Below are positions 9,388 to 17,767 of a stretch of 64,000 bases of DNA, piece by piece. The notes beneath the pieces are model-generated. The model saw nothing but the letters and a program-made list of their open reading frames with translations, was not told the DNA's origin and made no database searches. This DNA comes from Actinomadura alba (GTDB lineage Bacteria; Actinomycetota; Actinomycetes; Streptosporangiales; Streptosporangiaceae). A program made the translations under genes and the position numbers. The first letter of the stretch is position 1; the number at the start of each line of letters is the position of its first letter. The stretch covers positions 150,849-214,848 of the forward strand of contig NZ_JABVEC010000013.1 of NCBI RefSeq assembly GCF_014323705.1, given 5' to 3'.

Positions 9388-9670
9388 GTGTGATCTCCTC
9401 CAGCGTCACGCGGGGGTCGATGGACAACGCGTGCCGGAATTCGTGACGCGCCACCGCATGTGCCGGTCGTGATCGATCCCTTCGGCATGGTCGATCCCCC
9501 CGTCACAGGTCGGTGCGCTCGGCCACCACAAGCCTGACCTGAGCGGGGATCTGCGTCTTCCTATGCCGTGCCCTTTCGGCGCCGCCCGGCTCTGCGCACC
9601 GGCGGGAGCCGACCTCTTCGATGCCACATGTCAAGGACCGGTTGTGGACTTTGTCCGCCCACGGAGAGTC

Positions 9671-10750
9671 ATGCATGCTCACAGGGTGAACATTCCCAGT
9701 GAGCCGATCGGCAGCATTCCCCGTCCCCCGGAACTCCTGGCCGCCATGGCGGCCCATGACAAGGGCGAGATCGGCGTCGCTGATCTGGCCGCCGCCCAGG
9801 ACCAGGCCGTCACCGACACGATCCGCCGGCTGGAGGAGATCGGCTCGCCGGTCGTGACCGATGGCGAGCAGGCCAAGCCGAGCTTCGTGACCTATCCGAT
9901 CGCGGGGCTGCGGCACCTCGCGTCCGACGGGGTGGTCATCCCGTTCGCCGACGGGCACCAGCGGCGGCTGCCGCGGCTGACGGCCGGGCCCTTCCGCTAT
10001 GCCGCCCACGCCGACCGCTACCTGAGGTTCGCGCGGCGGCATGCGAACGTGCCGGTCAAGCAGGCCGTCATCGCACCCTCGGCGCTGAGCCTGCTCTACC
10101 CGGCCGACGGGATCGGGGGGTACTCACGCGAGGAGTTCCTGGACGACCTGGCCGGCGAGGCCGAGGGCGACATCCGTCGTTGCCTGGAGGCCGGCGCGCA
10201 CGCGGTGCAACTGGATTTCACCGAAGGGCGCCTGTCGCTCAAGCTGGATCCGACCGGTGCCGTTCTGGACGACTTCATCGAGCTCAACAACCGGGTGCTT
10301 GAGCGATTCTCCGAGGACGAGCGGGCTCGGATCGGTGTGCACACCTGCCCGGGCGGCGACCAGGACTCCACGCACAGCCTCGACGTCGACTACACGGCGT
10401 TGCTGCCCAGACTGTTCCGGCTCAAGGTGGGCGGCTTCTATGTGCAGTTGGCCGGCGAGCCTGATCCGGACAAGGTCCTGGCCGTCATCGCCGAGCATCT
10501 GCCCCGTGACGCCCGCATCTTCATCGGTGTGACCGACCCGATCGATCCGAAGGTGGAAACTCCCGTCCAGGTGCGCGATCGGGTCCTGGCGGCGGCCCGG
10601 CACCTGCCCGCCGACCGGCTGGGGACCTGCGACGACTGCGGCTTCGCACCCTTCGCCGACGACACCTCCACCTCCCGCGACATCGCCTTCGCCAAGATCG
10701 CGGCCCGGCTGGAGGGCACCATCCTGGCCGCCGGGGAGCTGGGCGTCTGA
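9671..10750 (+). CDS. Cobalamin-independent methionine synthase-like (MetE C-terminal domain family)
   Basis: The ~359-residue product begins PSEPIGSIPRPPELL and contains LEIGSPVVTDGEQAKPSF, AHAVQLDFTEGRLSLKL, GVHTCPGGDQDSTH and a C-terminal CDDCGFAPF. These match the single-domain MetE-like proteins in which His, Cys and Glu residues bind zinc for thiol activation. Such proteins transfer a methyl group to a thiol or recycle methionine. In a cluster with several SAM methyltransferases it could support methyl supply, which is inference. I prefer the ATG at 9671 because of GGAGAG just upstream; a GTG at 9686 is the alternative. It is divergent from the ACAD-like gene across about 280 bp that must hold both promoters. 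Confidence 0.85.
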   Translation: MHAHRVNIPSEPIGSIPRPPELLAAMAAHDKGEIGVADLAAAQDQAVTDTIRRLEEIGSPVVTDGEQAKPSFVTYPIAGLRHLASDGVVIPFADGHQRRLPRLTAGPFRYAAHADRYLRFARRHANVPVKQAVIAPSALSLLYPADGIGGYSREEFLDDLAGEAEGDIRRCLEAGAHAVQLDFTEGRLSLKLDPTGAVLDDFIELNNRVLERFSEDERARIGVHTCPGGDQDSTHSLDVDYTALLPRLFRLKVGGFYVQLAGEPDPDKVLAVIAEHLPRDARIFIGVTDPIDPKVETPVQVRDRVLAAARHLPADRLGTCDDCGFAPFADDTSTSRDIAFAKIAARLEGTILAAGELGV

Positions 10751-10986
10751 GAGTTCCCGCCGCCGACCCTCTCCTCGGGAAGCGTCCCGGACCGGCCCGC
10801 CTCCCGAGGGAGCGGTGGTTTGCGTGAACAGCCCGCCGCGGATTCTGGTCACCGCATCCCGGAGCGCACGAAATCCGCTCGGCAGTTTCTGAGAAGACCC
10901 GTGAACGACCCGCGTCGATACTGAACGAAGTCGGCCAAAGAATCGGGCGGACACCACATTTCGATGCGAAATCGGGGAATTGCCGG

Positions 10987-12153
10987 ATGACGCGACCGAG
11001 GGTGTTGCGCTGGGCGGCCGAAGACAGGGCTGCGGAGATGCTCGACCGGCTGGGCGAACTGGTGTCCTGCGAGTCGCCGGCCGGGTCGGCGCCGCACCTG
11101 GCCGTGTGCGCCGACCTGCTGGCCGGCTGGGGCGGTGCCGTACTGCACCGAGAGCCCCGGCGGATCGTCCGGGACGGTGTGCCGCACCTGCTGTGGCAGG
11201 TGCCCGACCAGCGTGTGCTGCTACTCGGCCATTTCGACACCGTTTGGCCGGCCGGCACCCTCGCGCGGTGGCCGTTCACCGTCGACGGCGCGATCGCCAC
11301 CGGACCGGGCGTCTGCGACATGAAGTCGGGCATCGTGCAGATGTTCGCGGCCCTCGCGCTGCAGGAGGACACCTCGCATATCGGGGTCCTGCTGACCGGC
11401 GACGAGGAGAGCGGCTCGGTGACCTCGCGTTCTCTGGTGGAGGCCGAGGCCCGGCGGTCGAGGGCCGTGCTGGTCTGCGAGCCGAGCACACCGTCCGGGG
11501 AGCTGAAGGTGGCGCGCAAGGGAGGGTCGGCCTACCGGCTCACCGTCCACGGCAGAGCCTCCCACGCCGGAGTCGAGCCGCACGCGGGAGTCAACGCCAC
11601 CGTCGAGGTCGCCCATCAGATCCTCGCCGTCCAGAACCTGGCCGCCCCCGCGCGCGGCACCAGCGTCACACCCACGGCGCTCAGCAGTGGCACCACGTCC
11701 AACACGGTCCCCGAGAAGGCCGTCCTGGCCATCGACGTGCGGTCGTGGACGGGTGCGGAGCTCGATCGGGTGGATCGCATGATCCGCCGGTTGGAGCCCC
11801 GTCTTCCGGACGCCGGCCTGAGCTTTGAGGGTGGGGTGAACCGTTATCCGCTGGTGGCGGACATGGCCCGGGGGCTGCTGGAAATGGCCCGCGAGGAGGC
11901 CAAGGAACTCGGCCTGGAACCGCCCGACGGCACGCACGCATCCGGCGCCTCGGACGCCAACTTCACCGGGGCTCTCGGCGTGCCCACCCTTGACGGGCTG
12001 GGCGGCGTCGGCGGCGGCGCACATGCCCGGGACGAGTACGTCGACGTACGGCGGATGCCCGAACGCGCCGCCCTGCTGGCCGCACTGGTCGACCGTCTGG
12101 CGACCACGCCGTTTCGGACCGAAAGAGCACGCCGCGGCGCCCCGCCCTCCTAA
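10987..12153 (+). CDS. M20-family metallopeptidase (carboxypeptidase G2-like)
   Basis: The 388-residue enzyme has the full set of M20 metal residues: His in LLLGHFDTVWPAG (about residue 80), bridging Asp in GPGVCDMKSG, the Glu-Glu pair in TGDEESGS, and the last His in GGGAHARDEYVD near the C-terminus. The lid domain begins around VARKGGSAYRLTVHGRASHAG. This is the pattern of glutamate carboxypeptidases (CPG2) and related amidohydrolases. It ends 10 nt before the GCS2-type ligase gene, so the two are almost certainly co-expressed. Together they suggest attachment and later removal of an amino acid, perhaps glutamate; that is a hypothesis. Confidence 0.9.
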   Translation: MTRPRVLRWAAEDRAAEMLDRLGELVSCESPAGSAPHLAVCADLLAGWGGAVLHREPRRIVRDGVPHLLWQVPDQRVLLLGHFDTVWPAGTLARWPFTVDGAIATGPGVCDMKSGIVQMFAALALQEDTSHIGVLLTGDEESGSVTSRSLVEAEARRSRAVLVCEPSTPSGELKVARKGGSAYRLTVHGRASHAGVEPHAGVNATVEVAHQILAVQNLAAPARGTSVTPTALSSGTTSNTVPEKAVLAIDVRSWTGAELDRVDRMIRRLEPRLPDAGLSFEGGVNRYPLVADMARGLLEMAREEAKELGLEPPDGTHASGASDANFTGALGVPTLDGLGGVGGGAHARDEYVDVRRMPERAALLAALVDRLATTPFRTERARRGAPPS

Positions 12154-12163
12154 GCTGAGGCGC

Positions 12164-13291
12164 ATGAACGCGGACGACCGGGCCCGCCGGTTCGGTGTGG
12201 AGGAGGAATTCCTCGTCATCGACCGCCGGACGCGGGCCACCGCGGCAAGCTCCCGGACGATACTGGACCATGCCCGACAAGAGCTCGGCGACCGGGTCGG
12301 CGGAGAGATCACCAAGATCCAGGTTGAGAGCCGCACCACGCCCTGCACCACGACCGCCGAACTGACCGGCCAGCTCTTGGAGAACCGCGCCACCTTGGCG
12401 GCCAAGGCGGCGGAGGCCGGGCTGGGCATCATCGCCAGCGGCACCCCCGTGCTCGACACGCCGATCCCGTCCCCGATCACCGAGGGCCCCCGCCAGGACC
12501 GGGGCAACGCGACCTTCCGCGGCCTGCACCACGAACTCGACCTGTGCGCCCTGCACGTCCATGTGGAACTGCCGGATCGGGAACAGGCGGTGCTGATGAG
12601 CAACCACCTGCGGCCCCACCTGCCGACGCTGATCGCGTTGGCGGCCAACTCTCCGTTCTGGCGCGAGCTCGACACCGGATACGACAGCTGGCGCACCCTG
12701 ATGTGGAATCGCTGGCCGGTGGCCGGCCCCCCGCCCTACTTCAACTCCGCCGCGCACTACGACGAGCTCGTCGCCACGCTGCTGGAGGCCGAGGCCCTGG
12801 TGGACGACGGCACGATCTTCTGGGACGTACGGCCCTCGGCGCGCCTGCCGACCCTGGAGGTCCGGGCGACCGACGTGCCGATCACCGCCGAGGAGTCGGC
12901 CGCGCTGGCCGCCCTGGTACGGGCCCTGGTGGTGAGCCTGCTGCCCGCAGTCGAGGGGGGCGATCCCGGTCCCGAACTGCGGCCGGAGCTCATGCGCCTG
13001 GCCTACTGGCGGGCCGCCCGGGACGGCCTGGCCGGATCGGGCATCGACGTGCGCACCGGCCGTCCCGTGCTGGCGGCCGACCTTGCCCGGCGTCTGCTGG
13101 AGACGGCTCGGCCGGGCCTGGAGGAACACGGTGACCTGGGCCGCGTCACCGACTGGCTGGGCCGGCTGACAGAACACGGCAACGGGGCGACCAGGCAGCG
13201 CCGGGCGGCCCGTGACGGCCGGCTCACCGACGTCGTCGACCACCTCATGGAGCAGACCGCGCCGGTCCCGCAGGGCAGCAAGACGCAGTAA
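12164..13291 (+). CDS. GCS2-type glutamate-cysteine ligase family carboxylate-amine ligase (YbdK/EgtA-like)
   Basis: The 375-residue protein opens with FGVEEEFLVID, the hallmark of the GCS2 family, followed by GGEITKIQVESRTTPC, LCALHVHVELPDREQ and LEVRATDVPITAEE, which supply the glutamate, ATP and metal sites in characterised members. The family forms amide bonds between a carboxylate (often the gamma-carboxyl of glutamate) and an amine. Its length matches the ~370-residue YbdK proteins. It follows the M20 peptidase by 10 nt. In this cluster it could build a gamma-glutamyl or other amide intermediate. General thiol metabolism is the alternative, since similar genes also occur outside clusters. 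Confidence 0.85.
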   Translation: MNADDRARRFGVEEEFLVIDRRTRATAASSRTILDHARQELGDRVGGEITKIQVESRTTPCTTTAELTGQLLENRATLAAKAAEAGLGIIASGTPVLDTPIPSPITEGPRQDRGNATFRGLHHELDLCALHVHVELPDREQAVLMSNHLRPHLPTLIALAANSPFWRELDTGYDSWRTLMWNRWPVAGPPPYFNSAAHYDELVATLLEAEALVDDGTIFWDVRPSARLPTLEVRATDVPITAEESAALAALVRALVVSLLPAVEGGDPGPELRPELMRLAYWRAARDGLAGSGIDVRTGRPVLAADLARRLLETARPGLEEHGDLGRVTDWLGRLTEHGNGATRQRRAARDGRLTDVVDHLMEQTAPVPQGSKTQ

Positions 13292-13349
13292 GACAAGCCC
13301 GCGGCATCGCGGGAACATGGGAAACGCCGCACCAATGGGAGGCGTTTCG

Positions 13350-14012
13350 ATGACCGAGGTCGTACCGGACCGGACGGTTCCCCTTCTCCGCCGGCGAGTC
13401 CCGCCGGAGGAGGCCGTCCGCGCCGTACGGTCCTTCACCGACGTGATGGCGACCCGCCGGTCCGTGCGGGACTTCTCCCCCGAGCCGGTCCCCGACCAGG
13501 TGATCGAGACCGCGATTCGGGCCGCCGCCAGCGCGCCGAGCGGTGCCAATGTCCAGCCCTGGCGGTTCGTCGTGATCACCGACCCCGCCCGCAAGCGCAG
13601 GCTCCGGCTGGTCGCCGAGGCAGAGGAACGGGAGTTCTACACCCGCCGTGCCTCGCCGGAGTGGCTCCGGGCGATCACCCCGATCGGCACCGACTGGCGG
13701 AAACCGTTCCTGGAGACCGCACCCGTGCTGATCGTGGTGTTCGAGGTGCACCAGGGCCCGCACAGCCCCAAGCCCTACTACGTCAAGGAATCGGTGGGCA
13801 TCGCGGTCGGTCTGCTGATCGCGGCCCTGCACCACGCGGGTCTGGCCACCCTCACCCACACGCCCAGCCCGATGCGGTTCCTGAACGAGATCTGCGAACG
13901 GCCGCCGGAGGAGCGTCCCAACGTGCTCATGCCGGTCGGATACCCGGCCCCCGACGCTCGGGTGCCCGATCTGGTCCGCAAGCCCCTCAGCGAAGTGATG
14001 GTCCGCTGCTGA
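13350..14012 (+). CDS. Nitroreductase-fold flavoprotein of the iodotyrosine deiodinase type
   Basis: The 220-residue protein has the FMN-binding start ATRRSVRDFSPEPVP and SAPSGANVQPW. Its second half follows the iodotyrosine deiodinase pattern: a lid with E-E-R-E-F-Y, then WRKPFLETAPVLIVVF, then MPVGYPAPDARVPDL and RKPLSEVM. The Glu, Tyr and Lys used by mammalian IYD to hold the zwitterion of a halotyrosine appear conserved, so reductive removal of a halogen from a halotyrosine-like substrate is plausible. The start is set by GGGAGG 7 nt before the ATG. Its end overlaps the convergent FMO gene by 26 bp. Confidence 0.82.
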   Translation: MTEVVPDRTVPLLRRRVPPEEAVRAVRSFTDVMATRRSVRDFSPEPVPDQVIETAIRAAASAPSGANVQPWRFVVITDPARKRRLRLVAEAEEREFYTRRASPEWLRAITPIGTDWRKPFLETAPVLIVVFEVHQGPHSPKPYYVKESVGIAVGLLIAALHHAGLATLTHTPSPMRFLNEICERPPEERPNVLMPVGYPAPDARVPDLVRKPLSEVMVRC

Positions 14013-15546
14013 TGTCCCAGGTCGGCAGGTCTCTGGTGAAGAACGCCTCCAGGGGGGCGACGTGACGGTCCGGACGGCGCCACTCGGCCAGCAGGTCCTC
14101 CAGCAGATGCACCTCGCCGACGAGTTCGCCGCGCCTGTAACGCCGGACGACCGGGTGGATGAACGCGCTTTCTTCGGCACGGTCCGGCTGCGGGTGCCGC
14201 TCGATGGCGAAGACGTCGCCGTAGTCGTCGCGGCCCCAGCGGAGCGTGACCGTGTAGAGATCCTCGAACCGGGAGACCGCGTAGTCCTCGGGCAGGTCGA
14301 TGTAGTGCCGCAGCCGGCCCGACGCCGGGTCGAGCACCAGTGCGTCGCACAGGTACTCGAACTGGGTCCACAGGGCGGAGCTCCAGTTCACCCGATCCAG
14401 CACCAACGCGGTCAGTCCCTGGGGATCGGGCGGCGCCACGTCGTAGGGCAGCGGAACCCCGTCGTAGCGCTCACGCAGCAACCGGGTCAGCGTCCGCAGG
14501 TTGTAGCGGAAGCCGTCGATGAACGCCGAAGAGGCGTTCTTGAAGTCGCGCGCCTGGGCCAGGGTGCCGGCGAAGTACAGGTCGTCCACACCTGCCGCCT
14601 GCCAGTCGGGGGTCAGCGACGGGAGCCGTCCGTCGCGCTCCAGCCGGGGGCGGCACTCCGGCGCGAAGACGGACATGTCGGCCCGGAATCCGGTGCATCG
14701 GATCACCGTGTCGTACTCCAGCGTCGCCTGCTCGCCGTCGGCGTGGGTGTAGGTGATGGACACCTCGAACCGGTCTCCCACCGGACGGATCTCCTCGATC
14801 GTGCAGTCCAGTACCGAGTGCAGCGTCTTGAACTGGTAACTGTCGAGGAGGGCTCCGTAGTGGCCGCGCACGTCGCCCGGGTGCTTGGTGTTCCATGCCA
14901 GCCGCAGCGGTCTGCGGCTGGCCAGGTGCACCATCGAGGCGTGGCCGAGGATGGCCGAGGCGGTCTCGAAGGCCGAGTTGCCCTTGCCGATGATCAGTAC
15001 TCGCTGCCCGGCGTACCGCTCCGGGTCGACCGGCATCGTCTCGTATCCGACGGCGTGCTCGATCCCTTTGATCGCCGGGATGAACGGGCCGCCCCAGCCC
15101 GCCGCGACGATGACGCACCGGCAGTGCAGCGTCCCGTCGGTGGTGTGCACCGCGAACCCGTCTCCTGACCGTTCGACCCGGACGACCGGCGTGCGGTACC
15201 GCACGTTCAAGTCGTGGACCTTCTGGAAGTCGACCAGGTAGCGGATCAGGTCCTCGGCCTGCGGGAAGTATTCCCGGGTGTAGGAGGGGAACAGCAGGCC
15301 CGAGTCGTTCAGCAGGGAGTTCCAGTCCCAGCGCAGCCGGATCTCCGGATCCGTGCTCGTGGTGTGCACCTTGTTGAGGGAGATGAGCCGCCGGTGCCGG
15401 GGGTAGCGATCGAAGAACCCCCCAGGGCGGCCTTCGCGTTCCAGCGTCAGGTAGTCGGCACCGGACCGCTGCAGGAAGTAGCTGAGCTGCAGGCCGGCGG
15501 GCCCGGCGCCGATGATGAGGTACTGGTGGCGGGCCGGCGCCGTCAC
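13987..15546 (-). CDS. Flavin-containing monooxygenase-like NAD(P)/FAD oxidoreductase
   Basis: The 519-residue protein has an FAD Rossmann motif GAGPAGLQLSYFLQRSG near residue 12 and an NADPH motif GKGNSAFETASAI near residue 180, separated as in class B flavin monooxygenases. ATG-like motifs CTGFR and FAGTL follow. The C-terminal ~120 residues are extra and of unknown function. The GTG start at 15546 overlaps the stop of the AhpD-like gene as GTGA, so translation is coupled. Likely reactions are N- or S-oxygenation or Baeyer-Villiger-type oxidation; the substrate is unknown. The 3' end overlaps the convergent deiodinase-like gene. Confidence 0.85.
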   Translation of the reverse strand: MTAPARHQYLIIGAGPAGLQLSYFLQRSGADYLTLEREGRPGGFFDRYPRHRRLISLNKVHTTSTDPEIRLRWDWNSLLNDSGLLFPSYTREYFPQAEDLIRYLVDFQKVHDLNVRYRTPVVRVERSGDGFAVHTTDGTLHCRCVIVAAGWGGPFIPAIKGIEHAVGYETMPVDPERYAGQRVLIIGKGNSAFETASAILGHASMVHLASRRPLRLAWNTKHPGDVRGHYGALLDSYQFKTLHSVLDCTIEEIRPVGDRFEVSITYTHADGEQATLEYDTVIRCTGFRADMSVFAPECRPRLERDGRLPSLTPDWQAAGVDDLYFAGTLAQARDFKNASSAFIDGFRYNLRTLTRLLRERYDGVPLPYDVAPPDPQGLTALVLDRVNWSSALWTQFEYLCDALVLDPASGRLRHYIDLPEDYAVSRFEDLYTVTLRWGRDDYGDVFAIERHPQPDRAEESAFIHPVVRRYRRGELVGEVHLLEDLLAEWRRPDRHVAPLEAFFTRDLPTWDISSGPSLR

Positions 15547-16085
15547 CGAGCCAGCCTCAGGTAGCCCTCGTCGACGATCAGCTGCGCCATGAACTCGTAC
15601 GCGGCCGGGTCCTCGGGCGCGACGGTCGCCAGGCCGTCGACGTACCGGTTGTACATGCAGAACGCGGCGGCGATGAGGACGGTGTCGTGAATCTCGACAT
15701 CGGTGGCGCCCTCCCTGCGCGCGGCGGCCACGTCGTCGGCGGTGACCGTACGGGCGTCCGCCTGGACCAGCGCGGCGATCCGCAGCAGCGCCCTCAGCTT
15801 GGCGCTGACCGGTGCTCCGCCAGGGTCCGCGCGGACCTGGTCGACCAGTTCCCTTCCCTCGGGAAGCTGGGCGGCCGCGAACGCCGCGTGCGAAGCGGTG
15901 CAGAACCTGCACTCGTTCAGCGACGACACGTACGCGGCGATCAGTTCCCTTTCGCCACGGGTCAGGCTGCTCGGACCCCGCAGCAGCACCTCAGCGAGGG
16001 CGGAGAGGGGGCCGGCGGTCTCGGGCCGGTAGGCCATCAGGCCGGTAATGCCCGGAAGGTCGTTGCCCAGTTCGATGTGCGGCAT
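15543..16085 (-). CDS. AhpD/carboxymuconolactone decarboxylase-like peroxidase-related protein
   Basis: The ~180-residue protein carries the AhpD-type redox motif in NECRFCTASHAAF (Cys-x-x-Cys followed by His), preceded by ERELIAAYVSSL. This is typical of the peroxidase-related branch of the carboxymuconolactone decarboxylase family. It shares a GTGA overlap with the downstream FMO, so the pair probably works together, for example in handling peroxide or as a thiol-dependent reductant. I start at the ATG giving MPHIELGNDLPG; a GTG at 16100 would add five residues. Confidence 0.85.
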   Translation of the reverse strand: MPHIELGNDLPGITGLMAYRPETAGPLSALAEVLLRGPSSLTRGERELIAAYVSSLNECRFCTASHAAFAAAQLPEGRELVDQVRADPGGAPVSAKLRALLRIAALVQADARTVTADDVAAARREGATDVEIHDTVLIAAAFCMYNRYVDGLATVAPEDPAAYEFMAQLIVDEGYLRLAR

Positions 16086-16564
16086 CAGGCCCCATTTCAC
16101 GCGGCGAGAATAGGGAGCCTATCCGGCAACCTCCACCGCATCAATAGCTTCCAGTAGAAGTCCAGGCTTTCTCTGAGCATGCGAGGTTACGCGGTAATGC
16201 GGCGGCCGGGCAATCTGCGAGAAGCGGCCGATTGCCCGGCAGAAAATGGACTGTCCGGAAAGCCGGTTCGTGCACCCGTGTTGACGCCGCCCGGCTCTCC
16301 GCACGGCTCCGCCGGTTCCAAACGAGTCGCCGAGGGTGCGGTCCAACAATCTGGAAGATGCCCTGAACCGTTGACGCGACAACGATGGGTGACTGGATGT
16401 CACTGTCGGCAGGGGGATGAGCCGTGAGCGGAGAAATGAACGTCATCGGCACCGGCTCGCTGAATACCCGCTTCCGAATTTTGTTGAGACGCGCTGGAAG
16501 CGGGCCGATGAGTTCGAGGCGGCCCATCATGATGCCGCATCGGCAAAACTAGGAGGCAGCTGAT
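16086..16564. promoter_or_regulatory. Intergenic region between divergent genes, with a repeated promoter-like motif
   Basis: About 480 bp separate the leftward AhpD-like gene from the rightward acyltransferase-like gene. I find no convincing gene; the open frames lack coding-like residue patterns. TGGAAGATGCC at 16352-16362 followed by TTGACGC at 16371-16377 also occurs, with slightly different spacing, at 427-449 ahead of the SDR gene. It may mark a shared promoter. AGGAGG at the right end is the ribosome site of the next gene. Confidence 0.4.
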
Positions 16565-17710
16565 ATGAGTGTGACCGTACAGCCTCGCTCGCACACCGGT
16601 CCTTTCGAGTCGCGCCTGCCGTCCCTGACGGGTGCGCTCATCATCGTGGTGGCGACGATGTTCCTGGCCCGTGTCTCGTTCACGCAGATATTCGCGTCAC
16701 CTGCGTTTCAGATGATCCCCGACAAGGGGGCGGTGGCCATGGTCTTCTGGCAGGGAGCCTCAGCGGCCACCAGCTACCTGTTCCTGTTCAGCGGATTCGT
16801 TCTCGCCTGGTCGGTGCGGCCCGGTGACACGGTTCGAAGGTTCTGGCGGCACCGCTTCCTCGAGTTGTACCCGCCGCATCTGATCACGCTGGCGGCGGCG
16901 ATCGTCCTCTTCACTTTCGTACCGCTGTTTCCAGTCGATTATGGCGTGGCGGTGCTCAATGGGACGCTGCTCCATGCATGGTTCCCTCAGCTGGAAATTT
17001 GGACGAGTTTCAACTCGTCATCATGGGTGGTTTCCTGCGAGGTGCTTTTCGCCCTGTGCTTCCCGGTTCTCATGGCCCTGATCGCCCGCATTCGGCCGGA
17101 GCGTCTCTGGGCCTGGACGGGCGGTGTCGTGGCCGTCATCTTCATCCTTCCGCTCGCCGCGACGTTGCTTCCGGATAATCTGGCCGCGCCCTATCCGGGG
17201 CATGAGTTCACGAAGGTTCCGGACTCCCAGTTCTGGTTCGTCACGAAGTTCCCGCCGGTACGCATGCTCGAGTTCATCCTCGGGATCCTTCTCGCGCGCG
17301 TCGTCCAGACCCGCCGTCGGCTGCCGCTCGGGGTCGGCGGTGCGACGCTGCTGCTCATCGTCTCCTACGCCGTGGCGCCGCTGTTCCCGCTGACCTATCC
17401 GATGGTGGCGGTCACGGCCGTCCCCATCGGCCTGGTCATCGCCGCGCTCGCCACCGCCGACGGCGCCGGGCGCCGGGGCTGGTTGAACAGCCGCGTCATG
17501 GTTTGGCTCGGCGGGGTCTCCTGGGAGTTCTATCTCTGGAGTCTCGTGGTCATCAACGCCGGTGTGGCCCTGCTCGACGGGGGCTTCGGCGTGCCCGCCG
17601 GACTCGCCGTGGTCGCCCTGCTTTTCGGGGTCACGCTGCTGCTGTCATGGCTGCAGTCCATTCTGATCCAACGGCCGATCATGCGTGGCTTCGGCACACC
17701 CGGGCGCTGA
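16565..17710 (+). CDS. Acyltransferase-3 (OafA-like) membrane protein lacking the catalytic motifs
   Basis: The 381-residue protein is an AT3-type multi-pass membrane protein with about ten hydrophobic segments. It aligns without gaps near its N-terminus to the intact paralogue at 33182-34333. The family's R-x10-H motif in the first helix, present in the paralogue, is L-x10-R here, and the R-x-x-R motif after helix 3 has become R-x-x-E (RFLELYP). By analogy with OafA/OacA these residues are needed for acyl transfer, so this copy is probably non-catalytic or has a changed function, such as binding or transport. Good AGGAGG site 8 nt before the ATG. It lies directly upstream of the two BBE-type oxidases. 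Confidence 0.8.
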   Translation: MSVTVQPRSHTGPFESRLPSLTGALIIVVATMFLARVSFTQIFASPAFQMIPDKGAVAMVFWQGASAATSYLFLFSGFVLAWSVRPGDTVRRFWRHRFLELYPPHLITLAAAIVLFTFVPLFPVDYGVAVLNGTLLHAWFPQLEIWTSFNSSSWVVSCEVLFALCFPVLMALIARIRPERLWAWTGGVVAVIFILPLAATLLPDNLAAPYPGHEFTKVPDSQFWFVTKFPPVRMLEFILGILLARVVQTRRRLPLGVGGATLLLIVSYAVAPLFPLTYPMVAVTAVPIGLVIAALATADGAGRRGWLNSRVMVWLGGVSWEFYLWSLVVINAGVALLDGGFGVPAGLAVVALLFGVTLLLSWLQSILIQRPIMRGFGTPGR

Positions 17711-17767
17711 CGTGGGCCGCGCAACCCAGGAGGTGCTGCCATCCCGAGTACTTGTGACACTGACTCC

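Noticed and set aside
11963..13594. 543-codon minus-strand open frame and similar long frames (4561-5760 minus, 7555-9393 plus, 20747-22540 plus)
   Set aside because: They lie opposite well-recognised genes; their products are Arg/Gly/Ala/His-rich with no family pattern, the usual by-product of high GC.
16141..16530. 129-codon minus-strand frame in the gap before the acyltransferase-like gene
   Set aside because: No ribosome site, no recognisable motif and residue composition unlike real proteins.
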